This document shows positions 16,784 through 19,963 of a stretch of 19,963 nt of DNA, one piece after another. Numbering within the stretch: position 1 is the first letter of the stretch; each line of letters starts with the position of its first letter. The DNA comes from an uncultured Burkholderiales bacterium (GTDB lineage Bacteria; Pseudomonadota; Gammaproteobacteria; Burkholderiales; Burkholderiaceae): contig CALBEV010000048.1 of NCBI GenBank assembly GCA_937891045.1, positions 1-19,963 of the forward strand, in the 5' to 3' direction. The notes beneath the pieces are model-generated. The model saw nothing but the letters and a program-made list of their open reading frames with translations. It was not told the origin of the DNA and searched no databases. The position numbers were made by a program, and so were the translations under genes.

Positions 16784-17335
16784 ATGCCCTATACCGTTGA
16801 GAAAACTGATTTAAATGAGGTGTTATTGCTGGCACCCAAGGTATTTTCTGATTCCCGTGGATTTTTCTTTGAAAGTTTCAATCAAAGAGATTTTGAGCAA
16901 TGCACTGGTTTAAATATCAAATTTGTACAAGATAACCACAGTTTGTCCGCCCATGGCGTGCTGCGCGGTCTGCATTTTCAAAAGCAATTTCCGCAAGGCA
17001 AATTGATTCGGGTGGTGCGCGGTGAGATATTCGATGTGGCGGTGGATATTCGCCCACAATCGCCTCAATATGGGCAGTGGACCGCCACCCGCTTAGACAG
17101 CGTCAAGCACCACCAGCTCTGGATTCCGGGCGGTTTTGCCCATGGGTTTTTGGTGCTGAGTGAGCAGGCCGAGGTGATTTATAAAACCACCGATTATTGG
17201 GTGGCCAGCGATGAAGACGCGATTATGTGGAATGACCCCGATTTGGGGATTGAATGGCCCTTGGATTTGATTCAAGGGCCGCCGCAGCTGTCGGGTAAAG
17301 ACGCTGCGGCGCGGGCTTTCAAGCTCCAAGCTTGA
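16784..17335 (+). CDS. rmlC: dTDP-4-dehydrorhamnose 3,5-epimerase
   Basis: 183-residue cupin-fold epimerase that inverts C3 and C5 of the keto sugar before RmlD reduction. Landmarks are FSDSRGFFFESFN at 21-33, FVQDNHS at 47-53, VLRGLHFQ with base His64, KLIRVVRGEIFDVAVDIR at 73-90, WIPGGFAHGFLVL at 113-125 and the substrate-site segment YKTTDYW at 133-139. It starts one base after the rmlA stop. Bases 16801-16920 are about 34% G+C by my count, with runs of A/T-ending codons, while the second half returns to the window norm; recombination with a foreign allele is one explanation. It completes the four-enzyme set. Confidence 0.97.
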   Translation: MPYTVEKTDLNEVLLLAPKVFSDSRGFFFESFNQRDFEQCTGLNIKFVQDNHSLSAHGVLRGLHFQKQFPQGKLIRVVRGEIFDVAVDIRPQSPQYGQWTATRLDSVKHHQLWIPGGFAHGFLVLSEQAEVIYKTTDYWVASDEDAIMWNDPDLGIEWPLDLIQGPPQLSGKDAAARAFKLQA

Positions 17336-17336
17336 A
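17318..17336. terminator. Inverted repeat at the rmlC / H-NS gene junction
   Basis: TTCAAGCT (17318-17325) and AGCTTGAA (17329-17336) are perfect eight-base arms around a CCA loop. They cover the rmlC stop codon and the one-base gap before the opposing stop. A stem here could end transcription from both sides, but it is AT-rich and has no strong T-run on either strand. Confidence 0.4.
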
Positions 17337-17720
17337 TTAAGCCGTTGCTTTGATCTCAGCGCTGGCCAAATTGCCAGCGGTTTGCAAGGCTTGCACCCAC
17401 AGCGGTGTGCGGCCACGCCCGGTCCAGGTTTGATTCGCATCAGCCGGATTGCGGTATTTGGGCGCGACTTTTTTACCAGCGGTGGCCCGCTTGGCTTTGG
17501 CGGGTTTGCTGCCTGCAGCCTTGCTGGTCTTGGCTTTGCCCTTGACGCCCATGGCGGCGCTGATTTGCGCGGCGCTCAAGCCGGCTTTTTCAGCCAATTG
17601 AACGATTTGCGCCAAGGTTTTATCGTGGTTGCGCGACATCAAACGCTGCTCTTCTTTTTCCAGCTTGAGTTTGGCAGCGCGGATTTTTTCTAATTGGGCA
17701 GTTGCGGTTAAACGAGACAT
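17337..17720 (-). CDS. H-NS family nucleoid-associated protein
   Basis: 127 residues. Residues 8-45 form the charged coiled-coil oligomerisation domain (EKIRAAKLKLEKEEQRLMSRN). Residues 58-87 form a basic Ala/Lys-rich linker resembling histone H1 tails (KGKAKTSKAAG, PAKAKRATAGKK). Residues 88-110 form the DNA-binding domain KYRNPADANQTWTGRGRTP, with the AT-hook-like GRGR loop at 101-104. Such proteins bind and silence AT-rich DNA, often foreign or surface-polysaccharide genes. The ribosome site GGAG lies seven bases before the ATG. The gene converges on rmlC with a single base between stops. Its own upstream region is about 30% G+C, suited to autoregulation. Confidence 0.93.
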   Translation of the reverse strand: MSRLTATAQLEKIRAAKLKLEKEEQRLMSRNHDKTLAQIVQLAEKAGLSAAQISAAMGVKGKAKTSKAAGSKPAKAKRATAGKKVAPKYRNPADANQTWTGRGRTPLWVQALQTAGNLASAEIKATA

Positions 17721-17786
17721 ATTATTTCTCCAGGTGGTTAATATTCAACTCTTATTATCTCTGATATTTAAATAATTGAAATGGCC

Positions 17787-17815
17787 TATTTAGAAGCATG
17801 TCCATTGATTGCCAA
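17787..17815 (-). promoter_or_regulatory. Candidate promoter for the H-NS family gene
   Basis: On the minus strand TTGGCA (17810-17815, five of six) lies 17 bases from TAAATA (17787-17792, three of six). The leader of about 60 bases is very AT-rich, so H-NS self-binding is plausible. The -10 is weak. Confidence 0.3.
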
Positions 17816-17872
17816 ATTGAATATCTTTCAACTTCTATCGCCATCCCCCGCATAAACCCATCCCGCAAAGCC

Positions 17873-17900
17873 TTGCACTCGGCATGGCATGGGGCACAAT
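17873..17900 (+). promoter_or_regulatory. Candidate argB promoter
   Basis: TTGCAC (17873-17878) and CACAAT (17895-17900) are 16 bases apart and sit about 26 bases before the argB ATG. Both boxes are imperfect. The 205-base divergent gap shared with the H-NS gene holds no other gene that I can support. Confidence 0.3.
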
Positions 17901-17925
17901 GCAAGCACACATTCACTTCACGTCC

Positions 17926-18822
17926 ATGAACACCCCAGTAGCTCCCACCATTGCCAACAGCGACAAGGCCGAGATCCTGGCGCAGGCGCTGCCCTACATC
18001 CGCAAATTCCACGGCAAAACCTTGGTCATCAAATACGGCGGCAACGCCATGACCGACCCGGCCTTGCAAGCCGATTTCGCCGAAGACGTGGTGCTGCTGA
18101 AGCTGGTGGGCATGAATCCGGTGGTGGTGCACGGCGGCGGCCCGCAAATTGAAAACGCCTTGCAGCGTTTGGGCAAGAAAGGCGAGTTCATCCAAGGCGT
18201 GCGCGTGACCGACGCCGAAACCATGGAAGTCGTCGAGTGGGTGCTGGCCGGTGAGGTGCAGCAAGACATCGTTGGTTTGATCAACCAAGCCGGTGGCAAA
18301 GCGGTGGGCCTGACAGGGCGAGACGGCGGCATGATCCGCGCCACCAAACTCAAGATGCTGGACAACCAAGACCCCAGCATCGAGCACGATGTCGGCCAGG
18401 TCGGCGACATCCAAAGCATCGATCCCAGCGTGGTGAAGGCCTTGCAAGACGACGCCTTCATCCCGGTCATCAGCCCCATCGGTTTTGGCGAGAACAACGA
18501 GAGCTACAACATCAACGCCGATGTGGTGGCGGCCAAACTGGCCACGGTCCTCAAAGCCGAAAAGCTGGTGCTGCTGACCAACACCGCGGGCGTGCTCGAC
18601 AAAGCAGGCACATTGCTCACCAACCTGAGCGCTCGCCAAATTGACGGCTTGTTCGCCGACGGCACCATCAGCGGCGGCATGCTGCCCAAAATCAGCGGCG
18701 CCTTGGATGCCGCCAAAAGCGGCGTCAACTCGGTGCACATCATCGATGGCCGGGTGCCCCACGCCTTGCTGCTGGAAATCCTGACCGACCAAGCCTTTGG
18801 CACCATGATCCGTTCGCACTGA
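17926..18822 (+). CDS. argB: Acetylglutamate kinase
   Basis: 298 residues from the ATG at 17926. An in-frame ATG at 17884 is unlikely because it falls just before the candidate promoter and adds residues not typical of the family. ArgB phosphorylates N-acetyl-L-glutamate with ATP, the second step of arginine synthesis. Motifs are KYGGNAM at 36-42, VVHGGGPQI at 67-75, GVRVTD at 91-96, the [12 protein letters not shown] segment and [13 protein letters not shown]. The N-terminal helix [16 protein letters not shown] (15-30) is the extension found in hexameric enzymes that are feedback-inhibited by arginine, so such control is likely. It stands apart from other arg genes and is followed 16 bases later by slmA. 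Confidence 0.97.
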   Translation: MNTPVAPTIANSDKAEILAQALPYIRKFHGKTLVIKYGGNAMTDPALQADFAEDVVLLKLVGMNPVVVHGGGPQIENALQRLGKKGEFIQGVRVTDAETMEVVEWVLAGEVQQDIVGLINQAGGKAVGLTGRDGGMIRATKLKMLDNQDPSIEHDVGQVGDIQSIDPSVVKALQDDAFIPVISPIGFGENNESYNINADVVAAKLATVLKAEKLVLLTNTAGVLDKAGTLLTNLSARQIDGLFADGTISGGMLPKISGALDAAKSGVNSVHIIDGRVPHALLLEILTDQAFGTMIRSH

Positions 18823-18838
18823 CCCAGGAGACGCTCCC

Positions 18839-19459
18839 ATGGCCGACGACACCACTACGCCCGCCGCTGAAACCACGGTGCGCAAGCGCCCCAAACCGGG
18901 CGAGCGCCGGATTCAAATCTTGCAGGCTTTGGCGGCCATGCTCGAGTTGCCTGGTGCCGAGCGGGTGACCACAGCGGCCTTGGCAGCGCGCTTGCAGGTG
19001 AGCGAAGCTGCGCTGTACCGGCATTTCGCCAGCAAGGCGCAAATGTTCGAAGGCCTGATCGAGTTCATCGAAACCAGCGTCTTCAGCTTGCTCAACCAAA
19101 TCACCGATGGCCCGCATCCGCCGCTGGACAAGGCGCGGCGCATGATCACCGTGCTCTTGCAATTCGCCGAGCGCAACCCCGGCATGGCGCGTGTCATGGT
19201 GGGTGACGCTTTGGTGTTTGAAAACGACCGCTTGCACCAGCGCATGAATTTGTTTTTTGACAAGGTGGAGGCCAGCTTGCGCCAAGTGTTGCGCGACGCT
19301 GCAGCGTCGCAGTCTTCGGCCACGCCCACCGTGGACGCCCAAGTGCAGGCCTCGTTGTGGGTGTCCTTCGTGGTGGGGCGCTTGCAGCGCTTTGCCCGCT
19401 CGGGCTACAGGCGTTCACCCCTGGAGCATTTGGACGCCAGCTTGGCCCTGCTCACATGA
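18839..19459 (+). CDS. slmA: Nucleoid occlusion factor SlmA (TetR family)
   Basis: 206 residues. SlmA binds specific chromosomal sites and blocks FtsZ ring assembly over the nucleoid. The sequence fits E. coli SlmA: GERRIQILQALAAMLE at 21-36, ERVTTAALAARLQVSEAALYRHFASKAQMFEGLIEFIE at 41-78 (helix-turn-helix about 45-65), then the FAERNPGMARVMVGDALVFENDRLHQRMN region and VEASLRQVLRD. The N-terminal tail is about 12 residues longer and Thr/Pro/Lys-rich. An AGGAG ribosome site lies at 18826-18830, eight bases before the ATG. It is probably cotranscribed with argB. The 3' end overlaps the opposing gene by eight bases. Confidence 0.92.
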   Translation: MADDTTTPAAETTVRKRPKPGERRIQILQALAAMLELPGAERVTTAALAARLQVSEAALYRHFASKAQMFEGLIEFIETSVFSLLNQITDGPHPPLDKARRMITVLLQFAERNPGMARVMVGDALVFENDRLHQRMNLFFDKVEASLRQVLRDAAASQSSATPTVDAQVQASLWVSFVVGRLQRFARSGYRRSPLEHLDASLALLT

Positions 19460-19963
19460 CCGCGCCAACCTGCCAAGGCACAAACTCGTTCTGTCCATAG
19501 CCGTAAAGCTCGCTCTTGCTGGACGCGCCTGAAGCGCAAGACACGATGCGCTGAAAAATCTCCTCGCCCTTGGCTTGCACTGTGCTGCCACCATCCACCA
19601 CGTCGCCGCAGTTGATGTCAATGTCAGCGCTTTGGCGCTGCCACAAGGCGCTGTTGGTAGCGAGCTTGAGGGACGGTGAGGGCGCACAACCATAGGCCGA
19701 GCCGCGACCCGTGGTGAAGCAAATGATGTTGGCCCCGCCCGCCACCTGCCCTGTGGCGCTGACCGGGTCGTAGCCCGGGGTGTCCATGTAGACCAAGCCA
19801 TGCGCCGTGACTTTCTCGGCGTACTCATACACCGCTTGCAAATTGCTGGTGCCTGCTTTGGCCACCGCGCCCAAGGATTTTTCCAAGATGGTGGTGAGGC
19901 CACCGGCCTTGTTGCCGGGCGAGGGGTTGTTGTTCATCTCGCCGCCGTTGATGGCGGTGTAGT
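19452..19963 (-). CDS. UxaA family altronate dehydratase/hydrolase, C-terminal part
   Basis: About 170 residues of the C-terminal region; the gene continues past the right edge, so the ATG at 19937 is internal. The sequence begins YTAINGGEMNNNPSPGNKAGG and continues with TTILEKSLGAVAKAGT, VYMDTPGYDPVSATGQVAGG, FTTGRGSAYGCAPSPSLKLATN and DINCGDVVDGG, all typical of the C-terminal domain of UxaA-type dehydratases. These enzymes dehydrate altronate or related sugar acids (galactarate and similar) to 2-keto-3-deoxy acids, in a reaction that depends on an iron or other metal site. Which sugar acid is used cannot be decided without the rest of the gene. The stop overlaps the slmA end by eight bases. 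Confidence 0.9.
   Translation of the reverse strand, partial: YTAINGGEMNNNPSPGNKAGGLTTILEKSLGAVAKAGTSNLQAVYEYAEKVTAHGLVYMDTPGYDPVSATGQVAGGANIICFTTGRGSAYGCAPSPSLKLATNSALWQRQSADIDINCGDVVDGGSTVQAKGEEIFQRIVSCASGASSKSELYGYGQNEFVPWQVGAVM

Noticed and set aside
17755..18894. 379-codon minus-strand frame opposite argB
   Set aside because: His/Val/Ala-rich shadow of argB with no family similarity; GC-rich codon bias keeps antisense frames open.
1..19963. tRNA or rRNA genes, CRISPR arrays, insertion sequences, prophage or integration sites
   Set aside because: I saw no repeat-spacer pattern, transposase or integrase, and no cloverleaf or rRNA-like segment, though small RNA genes cannot be excluded by eye.

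Overview
The window looks like chromosomal DNA from a betaproteobacterium of the order Burkholderiales, most likely Comamonadaceae. I infer this from the moderately high GC content with heavy use of TTG leucine codons, the gene content (SlmA, type III pantothenate kinase, phasin, H-NS with an Ala/Lys-rich linker) and the protein sequences. No rRNA, tRNA, CRISPR array, insertion sequence or prophage was seen. Genes are densely packed and no gene-free stretch exceeds about 205 bases.

Region 1 (1-5710, + strand) is a peptide-type ABC uptake operon: the 3' end of a family 5 substrate-binding protein, two permeases, a fused double ATPase, an amidase and a small NAD(P)H:FMN reductase. Start and stop codons overlap or nearly touch, except for 17 bases before the reductase. 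The layout suggests import of a small amide or peptide-like compound followed by hydrolysis, but the substrate is unknown. It is followed by coaX (5762-6538), for CoA synthesis.

Region 2 (6520-9131, - strand) reads brnT, brnA, then a soluble molybdopterin oxidoreductase. The toxin-antitoxin pair has a palindrome over its apparent promoter. The oxidoreductase has an N-terminal [4Fe-4S] cysteine motif, has no partner subunit in view, and overlaps coaX tail to tail.

Region 3 (9325-11645) holds an M20 amidohydrolase (+) and, convergent to it, a phasin followed by a TetR regulator (-), pointing to polyhydroxyalkanoate storage.

Region 4 (11734-17335, + strand) is a surface-polysaccharide precursor cluster: an RfaH/NusG-like antiterminator, a cis-prenyltransferase (UppS family, lipid carrier), a NYN-domain putative nuclease, and rmlB, rmlD, rmlA, rmlC for dTDP-L-rhamnose. 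The NYN gene is translationally coupled to rmlB by an ATGA overlap. This is the most unusual arrangement in the window. Base composition falls sharply in patches inside rmlA and rmlC. An H-NS family gene (17337-17720, -) abuts rmlC, with an 8-bp inverted repeat over the junction.

Region 5 (17926-19963) has argB (arginine synthesis, probably arginine-inhibited) and slmA (nucleoid occlusion) on +, then the C-terminal part of an altronate dehydratase/UxaA-type hydrolase on -, overlapping the slmA end and running off the window.
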